A DNA stretch of 64,000 nucleotides from positions 469,260-533,259 of the forward strand of contig NZ_SJPT01000004.1 in the NCBI RefSeq assembly GCF_007860095.1, read 5' to 3'. Below the pieces are notes generated by a model. It did not search any database. It saw nothing but the letters and a program-made list of their open reading frames with translations, and was not told the origin of the DNA. Origin of the DNA: Novipirellula galeiformis. GTDB taxonomy: Bacteria; Planctomycetota; Planctomycetia; Pirellulales; Pirellulaceae. The position numbers were made by a program, and so were the translations under genes. Shown piece after piece: positions 43,888-53,233 of this stretch; positions within the stretch are counted from its first letter, which is position 1; each line of letters starts with the position of its first letter.

Positions 43888-46086
43888 CTAGGGGACGCGG
43901 TCATCCGAGTTGGGGATCCGCATCTTCGCTTCGCTGTAAAACACTTCCACCTCCACCAGATCGAACCAGGGGAGATGCTGAACCTCGGACTCTTGAAAGG
44001 TCTCGTTCATTTGCTCAACGGATTCTTGTGCTCGCTGTAGAAATTGAGACGCTTTGTCGTGGCGATTTGTTGCGTTGAAACAGAGTGCCAGCGGTGCATA
44101 GGTCAAGCCCACCGAAGGCCAGCGTGGATCTTGAGCGGATTCCTCTAGATAGGTGATCGCTTCTTCAAAGTCCCCCGCGCGGAGGCAGATCAAACCGAAG
44201 ATGTAGTTGGAAACGGCGGGCGGAAGTGGGTGGACATCCTGGTCGCGTCCCAATCGGTTCGGCGGTGGACGATGACCACGCTGGCCAAACCGTTGTTGTT
44301 GGAGCCATTGCCCGGCGAGCGTCTTCAGTTTGGTCAGCGACTCGGGCGAGAGCTGCGACGGGCCAGCGACACAATTGCGCACAAACTCCCAATCGCGAAT
44401 CGGTTGCCCACTGTTTATCCGCTGCTCTAATTGCTGGCTCAGCTGGCGAAACGCCTCGTCGTGATTGGTCATTCGCAGCAGCGCGCCGACGCCCCACCAC
44501 TGCGGTGTATCGACGGGCGCCCCGAGTGAGATGGCTCGGGAAAAATCGTCCGCTGCCTCTTGCCATTGCTGAGTGCGTGTATGGAATTGCCCCCGCGCGA
44601 CCCAGGGCAGGTAGTAGCTTGGTTGTTGAGCGACGGCGCTGTCGTAGTCCGCACTGGCCATCTCTAAGTTGCCCGCGATGGCGTGGGTTTGGGCGCTGGC
44701 GATCAATGAGTTGGCCAGCGTCACGTGGTTGGCAAATTGTTCGATCTCTCGGAGGGCTAGCTCCTTCTGGTCGCGTTCATTCATGGCCGCCTTCATCTGC
44801 CACAAACTCACGCCGGTGCCCCCGATCAAGGCCAAGGCGACGATCGAAACGGTCGCTAACGCAACGCGGTTTCGGCTCGCGAATTTCGAGAGTTGATAGA
44901 CGAGTGTCGGCGGACGTGCTTCGATGGGTTGTTGAAGCAGGTGACGGTTGACGTCATCGGCCATGGCGGCCGCCGATTCGTAGCGTCGATTACGATTTTT
45001 CTCGATGGCCTTCATGACAATCCAATCCAGATCGCCCTGGATGGAGGTGGACAATCGAATGGGCGACGTTTGACGCGTCGCGGCGATGGTTGTCGGGTCG
45101 CCGCCGAGGGTTGACAAACGCGAGCTCGGTTTAGGCGGTTCCTCTTCGCGAATGATGCGACGCAGTTCGTCGTAGCCAGCCGAATCAAGCCGCTCGCGAT
45201 CGAAGGGGGTCGCTCCGACAAGCAATTCGTAGAGCAGCACCCCGAGCGAATAAATGTCGCTGCGTGTGTCGACATCCAATCCGCTCATCTCCGCCTGTTC
45301 GGGACTCATGTAGAGCGGCGTGCCGATCATGGAGAAGAACCGCGTGTAGATCGTCTTGTCGGTCAAGCTTTGGCCGATCGCTTTGGCGACCCCAAAGTCA
45401 ATCACCTTGGCGACGGGGCGATCATCGTGCAATGTGACCATCACATTAGAAGGCTTAATGTCGCGGTGAATGACCCCTTTTTGGTGAGCGTGATGCACGG
45501 CCGAGCAAACATCGACAAACACTTTCAAACGGTCTCGCAGGTCGAGTCCGTGACGATCACAAAACTCGGTGATCGGGACGCCGCGCACTAACTCCATCAC
45601 AAAGTAGGGGCGGGCATCGTCGGTGACGCCCGCATCGAAGACGCGAGCAATATTCGGGTGGTCCATCATCGCAACGGCTTGTCGTTCCGCCTCGAAGCGA
45701 GCGATCACTTCCTTGGATCCCATGCCCGGTTTGACGATCTTCAACGCCACCTTGCGGCGCATGGGATGCGTTTGCATCGCGACAAACACCAAGCCGAAAC
45801 CGCCCTCCCCGATCTGCTCCATCAACTGGTAGGGGCCAATGGTCATCCCCACATGTTGAACGTTCGCCGTCGACAGCGTGGAAATCGACGTCGTGAGATC
45901 AGCGTTGGACGCGATGGGATAGTCGAGCATGTTTCTGGGCTCGTCGTGCGCCGCCAACAACGCTTCGACGGACGCTCGCAGTTGCGGATCATCGCGGCAA
46001 GCCGAGTTCAAATAGGCTTCTCGATCGACCAGGCTTTCTTCTTCAATCGCCTGCAGGAAGATGGCCCGCTCCGATCCTTTGTTCAT
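43888..46086 (-). CDS. membrane-anchored Ser/Thr protein kinase with TPR-like region
   Basis: Hanks-type kinase of 732 residues. A short N-terminal helical module ([12 protein letters not shown] to VEALLAAHD) precedes the kinase domain: glycine loop [10 protein letters not shown], catalytic Lys in [29 protein letters not shown], then [10 protein letters not shown] and [15 protein letters not shown] membrane span follows ([18 protein letters not shown]), and the outer or C-terminal part has tetratricopeptide-like helical repeats ([21 protein letters not shown], then [21 protein letters not shown]). The start codon overlaps the ECF sigma stop (ATGA), so the pair is co-translated. Such kinase/ECF pairs are common in planctomycetes, and the kinase probably controls the sigma factor. 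Confidence 0.92.
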   Translation of the reverse strand: MNKGSERAIFLQAIEEESLVDREAYLNSACRDDPQLRASVEALLAAHDEPRNMLDYPIASNADLTTSISTLSTANVQHVGMTIGPYQLMEQIGEGGFGLVFVAMQTHPMRRKVALKIVKPGMGSKEVIARFEAERQAVAMMDHPNIARVFDAGVTDDARPYFVMELVRGVPITEFCDRHGLDLRDRLKVFVDVCSAVHHAHQKGVIHRDIKPSNVMVTLHDDRPVAKVIDFGVAKAIGQSLTDKTIYTRFFSMIGTPLYMSPEQAEMSGLDVDTRSDIYSLGVLLYELLVGATPFDRERLDSAGYDELRRIIREEEPPKPSSRLSTLGGDPTTIAATRQTSPIRLSTSIQGDLDWIVMKAIEKNRNRRYESAAAMADDVNRHLLQQPIEARPPTLVYQLSKFASRNRVALATVSIVALALIGGTGVSLWQMKAAMNERDQKELALREIEQFANHVTLANSLIASAQTHAIAGNLEMASADYDSAVAQQPSYYLPWVARGQFHTRTQQWQEAADDFSRAISLGAPVDTPQWWGVGALLRMTNHDEAFRQLSQQLEQRINSGQPIRDWEFVRNCVAGPSQLSPESLTKLKTLAGQWLQQQRFGQRGHRPPPNRLGRDQDVHPLPPAVSNYIFGLICLRAGDFEEAITYLEESAQDPRWPSVGLTYAPLALCFNATNRHDKASQFLQRAQESVEQMNETFQESEVQHLPWFDLVEVEVFYSEAKMRIPNSDDRVP

Positions 46087-46655
46087 CGCTCGTTTGCCTG
46101 ACCCATTTCCCGTTGCAGCCATGCTCTCGCGTAGGCCCAATTTCGTTTCGTCGTGCGAGGAGAAACGCCGAGCACTTCCGCCGTTTCGTCGATAGTCAAT
46201 CCGGTGAAGTATCGGAGTTCGACCAATTTGGCGAGATCCGAATCTTCGGCAGCAAGTTTCGTAAGCGCTTCGTCGAGCGAAAGCAACTCGTCGAAGTTAT
46301 CCGGGCACACGGCCGCGCAGTCCTCTCGCAAGTCGTGACGCACAAAGTCGCCACCGCGTTTGTCACGACCGCGTCGGCGAGCATTGTCAATCAAGATTCG
46401 TCGCATCGCTTCTGCGGCGGCGGCAAAAAAGTGTCCCCGCCCTTCCCATTGCTTTAAGTCCTCACCGCCAACGAGCCGCAAAAATGCTTCATGGACCAGT
46501 GCGGTGGGCTGGAGCGTCAATCCCGCCCGCTCTTGATTCATCTTGCTTGAGGCGAGTCGGCGCAGTTCTTCATAGACCAGCGGCAGCAGTTCACTGGCGG
46601 CTTGCCGGTCTCCGTTCTCGATTGCGGAAAGTATCTTGGTGACATCGCGATTCAT
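46083..46655 (-). CDS. ECF-type sigma factor (kinase-paired group)
   Basis: Sigma-70 family protein of 190 residues. Region 2 is seen as [20 protein letters not shown], then [17 protein letters not shown] and [22 protein letters not shown]; region 4 has [22 protein letters not shown] and [18 protein letters not shown]. The TALVHEA and RRILIDNAR blocks are hallmarks of the planctomycete ECF group usually found next to Ser/Thr kinases. Its stop overlaps the kinase start. It is directly downstream of the large FG-GAP surface protein gene on the opposite side (12 bp between their ends), so both are read on the minus strand with this gene following. Confidence 0.93.
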   Translation of the reverse strand: MNRDVTKILSAIENGDRQAASELLPLVYEELRRLASSKMNQERAGLTLQPTALVHEAFLRLVGGEDLKQWEGRGHFFAAAAEAMRRILIDNARRRGRDKRGGDFVRHDLREDCAAVCPDNFDELLSLDEALTKLAAEDSDLAKLVELRYFTGLTIDETAEVLGVSPRTTKRNWAYARAWLQREMGQANER

Positions 46656-46667
46656 GCCCGCATTGTA

Positions 46668-49600
46668 TCACGACCATGCCAGAGTTGAATCCGTAGCCCA
46701 AGTCAATCCAAGTTCACGTGCAATGGCATCGATCGCCTCAACGTCGTTGTTATCGTCGTTGTCGTCGTTGTCGTCGTTGTCGTCGTTGTCGTCGTTGTCG
46801 TCGTTGTCGTCGGACTCACTCAAATCATCAAGCATCACTGCGTCGACGCGTTGTGCGTCGTAAATCGATTCGGGCTCGAACTTGGGCGGCGGTGGCGAGT
46901 GAAGCGGACTCGCCGGCGGTGATTCGTCACTCGTGTTGACTTCGCCATCGGCCACCGATGCCATGGGAACAAGCAACGGCGTGGCCACCATCTCGCCAGC
47001 GGCCGAAAACGCTTGCCCAATCGGGCCGCGACGATTGAGTTCGTTGATGACCAACAGTGCATCAAAAGCGGTGACGCGATTGTCTCGGTTGACATCCAAC
47101 AAATAAGGGGTGGAAATGCTTTCATCCAGGGCACCGCTTTCATCCTGGGAAACATTTTCATCCTGGAACGCACTTTGCCGATTGAGTTGATTGATGACCA
47201 CCAACGCGTCGAGAGCGCTCGTATGGCTGTCGCCATTGGTATCCGTTCGCTGCAAGATGTTCGTCGTCGCCGTCATCGCAAACGCGTCGGAACCGGCACT
47301 GGATTGCACCGTGTATGTTCGGTCCTCGGTCTGCGGTTGGAACACGATCGCGTACGTCCCAGCGGCGGTGAGCGTTGCCGTTGCCACCCCACCGCTAAAC
47401 TGGCTGATCTGAACCCCATCCCCATCGTAGATCCAAATCGTGGCGGTCACCGACGTGGTGTCGACGGGGGTTACGGTGATGATGGCGTCGGAAACCGCCT
47501 GGAAAATAGTGGCGGTCGGGATGCTGTCCCCCGGGATCACGTGTGGACCGACCACGTAGTCCGGTGTGTAGATTTGTGATGGCAAGAGAGCAGCTTCGCT
47601 GTCCTCGTTGGTGACGGTAATGGTCGCGGTATCGATGCTGGTTGCCCCGTCATCGTCGGTGACTTGCAATCCAACGGTGAACGTTCCTGAGGCGGTGGTG
47701 CTATACGTTGCGGTGACGCCGGTCGCATCGTCGTACTGGCCATCGTGGTCCAAGTCCCATGCGTACGACACGATTGTGCCATCGGTGTCCGACGAACCCG
47801 AACCGCTTAGCGTGAGGGTGCCGTTGGTTAAACCCGAGTACGGTCCGCCCGCGTCCGCCGTTGGTGCCTCGTTGGTGGATACAACATCGACATCGATACT
47901 GGCAAACGGGATGCTGGTGTTGACCAACGCGGCGTAGCCGGAATCAACACTTTGCGGATCGAAGACGACAAAGAAACTCCGGTCGCCGTCGACAACACCG
48001 TCCGCCACGCCCGTCACGGTAACCGATTGAATGACATTCCAGTTCTCGGGTGTGAAGGTTAGCGAGCTCGGACGGACCGTTCCTTCGTTGACGTTGCTAC
48101 TAAGCACGGCCAGCACCACATCGGACGTCGGTTGCGTGTCGAGCGTGACATTCAATGTGACGGAGGTTCCGTCTTCGCTAATGATCGCGGACCCGCCGCT
48201 GGAAACGGTGACCGTGATGCCGGCGTCGATCGTGTTGTTCGCAACGCCCAAGCCCACAAACGTCTCGCCGCGGCCCGAATTGGCACCTGGGACCCCAATG
48301 GCAACGTCACCGCCGCCATCGCCATTGATGTCGACTCCGCCCAGCGAAGTTCCGAAGCCATCGCCATCCGTTGTGCCCAGCAGTGACACGCCATCGTCAC
48401 CCATCACATCATGCAAGTGCGTGTCGGCGGGCATGACGCCGGTGCTTCCGTAGACAATGTCAACGCTTCCCGAAACGTTCGAGTCGCTGTTGTAAGCATC
48501 GGGGTCACCGACGACGGAGTCCGCGATACCGTCACCGTTCACATCGATCAATCCGACCGAGATTTCAGCCGTACCGATTTCGACTTCCACGAGTGCGGGA
48601 GCGTCACCGCCACCACCCACAGGCGGCCCACCAACGGGAGGCGGTCCACCGCCGGGAGGTCCATCGCCACCGGGAGGCCCATCGCCGGCCGCCGTCAAAT
48701 TGGCTTCCTCGACGACGCCGTAATACTCCAATCCGATGACGTAGGGGAACACGCCCGATCCGATCGAGATCGTTTCGGTGTCGTCGATCGTGACGACGTA
48801 GTGGTAAATGCCTTCGGGATATTCAGGCGTGACGCTGAACCGACCATTGTATTCATCCAGATCACCGAGACCCTCGACGTATTCGTAGTCTTCGACGTAG
48901 GCCCCCAGTGGCGCTTCGGCGATGGTGGGTCCGTCCGCGACGTCCGTTCCGTCGGCAAGATGCGTTCGCTCGGTGATGTCACGCGTCTGCCAACTCGAAT
49001 CCAGTTTGACGATGTCACCGGTTCCATCGTCGTTCGCAAATCCCCAGGGTCCGTAAATCGGGTACCCGTCGTAGGACCAACCCAAGATCGGTGAGTGGTC
49101 GCTGCCATCGTCACCCAAGTCGGTCATCAAACCGATGTTGACCGTGTGGGTGTGGTATTCGCCGGTCGGAGGCGGATGGCCACCGTTAGCATCGAGTCCA
49201 TCGCCTTCGAAGTAGACCGCGTTTTGGTTCCAGACGCCTACATTTTCATACGACATGGCGTCGGACCAGTTGTAGACCGCAACGCCATCAATCCAAACGC
49301 CCGTTGATCCGAGGCGGGTGGCAACCTTGTCACCGGTTTCTTCCGTTGGCGAACGAGGAATCACATGCGTTCGATCTTGATCTGTGACCGTGCCTGGGTT
49401 TCCGGGGAACGGCCCGATGACTTGATAAGAAATCCCGGACGAAGTGACGTAGACCGAGGTCGCATCGGGTACGACAGAAACGAAATTGACCAACGCATCC
49501 TCAACCAAATGGGTGTTTTGGTTAGGCACGTCATACGCGGTTCGTCCCGTCGTGTTGACGATAAACGAACTCAGCAGCGGATCCGACTCGTAGTCTCCAG

Positions 49601-51317
49601 CGAGTCGAAAACCGTTACTGCCATCGAGCGAGTCAAGCGAAACGTTTGCGGCGAAGCCATCTGATTTCCCGAAAACGACATAGGCCGCACCGACGGAAAC
49701 GCCATCCACTTCGGCTCGTGGCGAACCGATGATGACATCGTCAAAACCATCGCCATTGGCGTCGCCGCCTCCGGCAACGGCAAAGCCCGCTCGGTCATCA
49801 CCATCCACGCCGTCCAAGCGAAATCCGTTGCTGCCGCTCAGCGTTGTAACGTCCAGTGTTGCGGCCGAGTTGGCCGAACCCAACACGACGTAGGCCGCCC
49901 CCGCATCCGCTTCGCCGTTCACCGTCGCCCCTGGTGCACCGAGGATCAAATCGTCGAAACGATCTCCATTCATGTCTCCGGCTGAGGCGACTGTGAAGCC
50001 GAGTTCATCACCCGCGGCGGCCCCGGCCAAACGAAAGCCGTTGCTCCCCGTCAGCCCCAAAAGTTCGCTTGACGCGGTAAACGAAGCGGCTCCAAAGACC
50101 ACGTAGACCGAGCCAGCATCCGTGTGGCCGTCGGCATCCGCACCGGCAGCACCGACCGCGAAATCGTCAAATCCGTCGCTGTTAAAATCGCCGATTCCCG
50201 CCACCGATCCGCCCGCGGCATCCCCTGCGGCAGCACCGTTAAGTCGGAAACCGTTGGTCCCATCGAGTGCCGACAACGTGATCGAAGCGGCAAGATTGCT
50301 GCCACCAAAGACAACATAGGCGGCACCGGTATCTTCAACCCCATTTTGATCCGCACCATTTTGATCAGCATTGGGAGCACCAATGATGACGTCATCAAAA
50401 CCATCCTGGTTGATGTCGCCCGCCGAACTGACCGAGGACCCCGCCAACTCACCGGAGCTACCCCCAATCGCCAATCCCGCTGATGCGTTGAGTGCAGACA
50501 GGTCAATGGTTCCGGTCAACCCTGTCGCCGAACCATAAACAATGTAGGCGGCGCCAGCGGAACCATCGGCGGCGGGAGCACCAATCAATAGGTCTTCGAC
50601 CCCGTCGCCGTTGAAATCGCCTGCCGAGCTGACCGATCTGCCGGACTGATCGCCGGCGTCCCCGCCGGTGATGACAAAATCGCTCGTGCCTTGGATCAAT
50701 TCGGCTTGGGTCCATTCGGCTTGGGTCCATTCGGCTTCGATTAGTTCGGCTTGGCTTTCGCCCAAACTCTCTGCGACCACGATCGTTGTCGATGCTTCGA
50801 TCGGCGATCCCTCGAGTAAGTAGGCCGAGTGATCGTGAGCGTTCAGTCCGACGGTAATTGTGTGCAGCCCGGATTCAACGTCTTGCAGTTTGTAGGCAAG
50901 ATCATAAAAGCGAGTGACCTTCACGCCATCCAGATAGAGGTGCAGGTGGCCTTCGCCGTCGATAGGATCCGTCGCATCGGTTTGGACGATCTTGAAGTCC
51001 GCGATCGTCACCGAAACATCGACGCCGCCCAGGTAGTCGTTGGTTGCGGTAATCGAAATCGTGGGAGCCGTCACCCCCTCGGGCACTTCAATCCCAGCGG
51101 CATGGGTGTGCTCGGTTGTGGTTCCATCGGATTCGGTATGTGAATGCGTTGTCTCGGCCATTTCGGCGGCCATCGAGGCATCGTCCATGTCGGTCATGGC
51201 ATCATGACCGTCCATGGCGTCCCCGTGCAACATCATCCGCGGCTCAATGACTTCCAACCGTAGCCGACGACGGTTGGACTGTTTTGGACGACGCTTTTTT
51301 TCAAACCAACTTCGCAT
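46668..51317 (-). CDS. giant surface protein: LEPR-XLL-like start, seven FG-GAP blades with inserted YHYH domain, Calx-beta, PKD, dockerin
   Basis: Protein of 1,549 residues, probably secreted and cell-surface attached. It opens with a basic region and RLEVIEPRMMLHGD, an LEPR-XLL-like start. Next is an N-terminal domain rich in His and Asp. Then come seven FG-GAP propeller repeats (for example SSAGDFNGDGVEDLLIGAP), the sixth interrupted at about residues 575-910 by a YHYH domain (SYDGYPIYGPWGFAND, then DYEYVEGLGDLDEYNGRF). Calx-beta (SVTLNVTLDTQPTSDVVLAV) and PKD (SYAWDLDHDGQYDDATG) follow. The end has two dockerin type I repeats (DTNGDSHTSALDALVVINQL, DVNRDNRVTAFDALLVINEL) and an Asp-Asn-rich tail of repeated D-D-N (46741-46813), a probable calcium-binding or flexible tether. 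ATG 51317 is clear. Confidence 0.88.
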   Translation of the reverse strand: MRSWFEKKRRPKQSNRRRLRLEVIEPRMMLHGDAMDGHDAMTDMDDASMAAEMAETTHSHTESDGTTTEHTHAAGIEVPEGVTAPTISITATNDYLGGVDVSVTIADFKIVQTDATDPIDGEGHLHLYLDGVKVTRFYDLAYKLQDVESGLHTITVGLNAHDHSAYLLEGSPIEASTTIVVAESLGESQAELIEAEWTQAEWTQAELIQGTSDFVITGGDAGDQSGRSVSSAGDFNGDGVEDLLIGAPAADGSAGAAYIVYGSATGLTGTIDLSALNASAGLAIGGSSGELAGSSVSSAGDINQDGFDDVIIGAPNADQNGADQNGVEDTGAAYVVFGGSNLAASITLSALDGTNGFRLNGAAAGDAAGGSVAGIGDFNSDGFDDFAVGAAGADADGHTDAGSVYVVFGAASFTASSELLGLTGSNGFRLAGAAAGDELGFTVASAGDMNGDRFDDLILGAPGATVNGEADAGAAYVVLGSANSAATLDVTTLSGSNGFRLDGVDGDDRAGFAVAGGGDANGDGFDDVIIGSPRAEVDGVSVGAAYVVFGKSDGFAANVSLDSLDGSNGFRLAGDYESDPLLSSFIVNTTGRTAYDVPNQNTHLVEDALVNFVSVVPDATSVYVTSSGISYQVIGPFPGNPGTVTDQDRTHVIPRSPTEETGDKVATRLGSTGVWIDGVAVYNWSDAMSYENVGVWNQNAVYFEGDGLDANGGHPPPTGEYHTHTVNIGLMTDLGDDGSDHSPILGWSYDGYPIYGPWGFANDDGTGDIVKLDSSWQTRDITERTHLADGTDVADGPTIAEAPLGAYVEDYEYVEGLGDLDEYNGRFSVTPEYPEGIYHYVVTIDDTETISIGSGVFPYVIGLEYYGVVEEANLTAAGDGPPGGDGPPGGGPPPVGGPPVGGGGDAPALVEVEIGTAEISVGLIDVNGDGIADSVVGDPDAYNSDSNVSGSVDIVYGSTGVMPADTHLHDVMGDDGVSLLGTTDGDGFGTSLGGVDINGDGGGDVAIGVPGANSGRGETFVGLGVANNTIDAGITVTVSSGGSAIISEDGTSVTLNVTLDTQPTSDVVLAVLSSNVNEGTVRPSSLTFTPENWNVIQSVTVTGVADGVVDGDRSFFVVFDPQSVDSGYAALVNTSIPFASIDVDVVSTNEAPTADAGGPYSGLTNGTLTLSGSGSSDTDGTIVSYAWDLDHDGQYDDATGVTATYSTTASGTFTVGLQVTDDDGATSIDTATITVTNEDSEAALLPSQIYTPDYVVGPHVIPGDSIPTATIFQAVSDAIITVTPVDTTSVTATIWIYDGDGVQISQFSGGVATATLTAAGTYAIVFQPQTEDRTYTVQSSAGSDAFAMTATTNILQRTDTNGDSHTSALDALVVINQLNRQSAFQDENVSQDESGALDESISTPYLLDVNRDNRVTAFDALLVINELNRRGPIGQAFSAAGEMVATPLLVPMASVADGEVNTSDESPPASPLHSPPPPKFEPESIYDAQRVDAVMLDDLSESDDNDDNDDNDDNDDNDDNDDNNDVEAIDAIARELGLTWATDSTLAWS

Positions 51318-51414
51318 GAATTCAACCTAGATCATTGATGAGCAGACAAGGGGCTGCAGATCAATGCGTCATCAAGGCTTCAAGCGGGCCAAGAATTCTT
51401 CGTCGCCTAGGCGG

Positions 51415-51464
51415 GCGCGAACCTCGAGCCAGGCGCGAACCTCGAGCCAGGCGCGAACCTCGAG
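51415..51464. repeat. 18-bp tandem repeat, 2.8 units
   Basis: gcgcgaacctcgagccag occurs twice in full (51415-51450) and a third time in part (51451-51464). It lies between the promoter of the giant surface protein gene and the 3' end of the gene at 51478-52116. Confidence 0.85.
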
Positions 51465-51477
51465 GCTGCGTGCACCT

Positions 51478-52116
51478 CTAGGCCACTCGATTGAAGAACG
51501 ATCCGCTTGCCCCCAGTTCGTCCTGCATCGCTTGCTCGAACAATGCGACGTCCACGTCGTTCGCTTCTAGGACTTCGGTCAACGCCGTGCGGATCGCGTC
51601 GCTCGAGACTTCCGATGTGTCATTCGCATTGAGTTCCGAAATCGTTTCGATCAATTGGGTTAACAACTCATCCAGGTCGGCTTCATCGACGTTAGCACTG
51701 AGCAATGCGGATTCAATCGATCCGATTTCATCGTCGCTTGCGGAGCCGGAACGAGGCGGTGGGCCGCTGGGGCGACCGCCACCCTGGGGCCCCCCGGCAC
51801 CCCGGGGACCACCGGCAGCGCGACTCGCCTGGATCGCATCGCCCACTTTGGCGGGGTCGATCCCGTTGGCTTCCAAGACGCCTTGGATCGCCGATTGAAC
51901 GGCCGAATGATGATCGTTGTTCGCCGAGGCGCCTGACTTCACCGAATCGACGGCTTGTTTGACCTGAGACAACACATCGGCCGCAGTGGAATCGTCGACG
52001 CCCACCGTCTGTAGCGCCGAAGCGAGCACGTCTTGCTGATTCGGACGTTGGTGGCTGCGGGAGGCTTGTCCCACCGAGAACGAGGACGAGAACGAGGACG
52101 CGGATTGAATGTTCAT
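51478..52116 (-). CDS. uncharacterised protein with two internally duplicated ~65-residue units
   Basis: Protein of 212 residues that I do not recognise. It has no clear signal peptide and is acidic. Two related halves are separated by a Gly/Pro linker (GGPRGAGGPQGGGRPSGPPP). Unit 1 (about residues 30-92) has SALQTVGVDD, then LSQVKQAVDSV and VLEANGIDPAKVGDAIQ; unit 2 (about 135-200) has SALLSANVDE, then LTQLIETISEL and VLEANDVDVALFEQAMQ. The repeated Asp/Glu-rich loops resemble degenerate EF-hand-like calcium sites, but no canonical loop is present. It is divergent from the EF-hand protein gene at 52375 and may belong to the same secreted set. ATG 52116 is the only good start. Confidence 0.7.
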   Translation of the reverse strand: MNIQSASSFSSSFSVGQASRSHQRPNQQDVLASALQTVGVDDSTAADVLSQVKQAVDSVKSGASANNDHHSAVQSAIQGVLEANGIDPAKVGDAIQASRAAGGPRGAGGPQGGGRPSGPPPRSGSASDDEIGSIESALLSANVDEADLDELLTQLIETISELNANDTSEVSSDAIRTALTEVLEANDVDVALFEQAMQDELGASGSFFNRVA

Positions 52117-52374
52117 GAATCTCTCGAGAATAAGTGGCAGGGCGCGTTTGCGACGACAAAGTGAGCACGCAATCGTTGACGCCTACGTGCATCTTCGTGC
52201 GAACGATGGCCACGACTTGCGGTAAAAAGGCCATATTCACGGACGTTTCCATGGCTCAAAGGGTCGCACGCCAACCCGCTGATTTTGTTTGTTTTTCGTG
52301 TCACCCTGCTGAATCATTTGACGCATTGATGTTCGAACGAGTCTTTTCAATCTTTTCAAATAGTGGGTACCACC

Positions 52375-52986
52375 ATGATGCGTCCAATCGCACTTTCACT
52401 GTTCGCGATCACCATCGCACTTCCTAGCATCGTGATGGCGCAGCCGCCCGGCGGTGGGCGTGGCCCGGGCGGTGGTTCGCCGTTGGAAAGGATGAGTCAA
52501 ATCTTCGATATGGCGGATGCCAATGGCGATGGTCAACTCAGCAAGGCCGAATTGACGGCCGCAATGAACACCCCACTCGGCGGAAACCAACGTGGCGGTG
52601 GGCCGCAAGGCCGTGGAGGTCCTCCTCCAGGACTCGACAATGGGCAAGGCCCGATGCAACGTGGCCCCGGCGAACACGGTCGCCCGGGTGGCCCCGGCGG
52701 ACAGGACGGACAGGGCGGACACGGTGGCCCCGGCGGACCTCCCCCGCGGCCTGGGCAAGTGCTACCGGATTTCGTGGCTCAGTCGCTGAACCTGACCGAG
52801 CGTCAACAGCGACAACTCGCCGCCCTTCAAGCCGACGTGGACAAACGGCTGGCGGGTCTGTTGACCGATGAGCAACAGCAACAACTGCAAAATCCTCCGC
52901 CACGCCCAGGGCATGGTGAAGGCGGTCCCGGTCACGAACGCCCCGGTCAAAATCGCGACAACGGTCGCCCGCAACGACCTCAGTAA
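52375..52986 (+). CDS. secreted EF-hand protein with Gly/Pro-rich linker
   Basis: Exported protein of 203 residues. The signal peptide is MMRPIALSLFAITIALPSIVMAQ. A canonical EF-hand loop follows (DANGDGQLSKAE, residues 48-59 of the frame), so calcium binding is likely. The middle is a long low-complexity run of Gly, Pro, Arg and Asp (for example GGPGGQDGQGGHGGPG). The C-terminus (LPDFVAQSLNLTERQQRQL, then LTDEQQQQLQ) is closely related to the end of the YHYH protein 1.2 kb downstream. ATG 52375 is used; the frame is open a little further upstream without a start of similar quality. Likely a calcium-dependent surface or secreted binding protein. Confidence 0.82.
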   Translation: MMRPIALSLFAITIALPSIVMAQPPGGGRGPGGGSPLERMSQIFDMADANGDGQLSKAELTAAMNTPLGGNQRGGGPQGRGGPPPGLDNGQGPMQRGPGEHGRPGGPGGQDGQGGHGGPGGPPPRPGQVLPDFVAQSLNLTERQQRQLAALQADVDKRLAGLLTDEQQQQLQNPPPRPGHGEGGPGHERPGQNRDNGRPQRPQ

Positions 52987-53063
52987 CGGTTGTCGGCTCC
53001 CCGGCGTGCCGTTAAACGAGACGAGACCTGCTTCGACCTGCTGTTCGATTTCTCAGACGAGAA

Positions 53064-53224
53064 GTCTAGGCAGGGAGGCAGGAATGATTGGGTGAAACCC
53101 CATTAGCCGCTTGGGCGTTAGCCCCGGTTGAACCGCCTGAACCGCCTGAACTGCCTGAACCGCTTGAACCGGGGCTAACGCCAACACGGCTAATTTACCG
53201 AAAGACTTCTACCTACCTGCTTAG
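53064..53224. repeat. intergenic composite element, copy D, short form with 28-bp arms
   Basis: Short version of the element. Outer ends match the others (ggcaggaatgattggg / gacttctacctacctgctt). Inside are a 28-base left arm (attagccgcttgggcg onward) and a right arm that is its reverse complement with three mismatches. The loop contains five near-copies of gaaccgcct. It sits between the EF-hand gene and the YHYH gene, ten bases before the latter's start codon. Confidence 0.87.
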
Positions 53225-53233
53225 GCTACGTTT

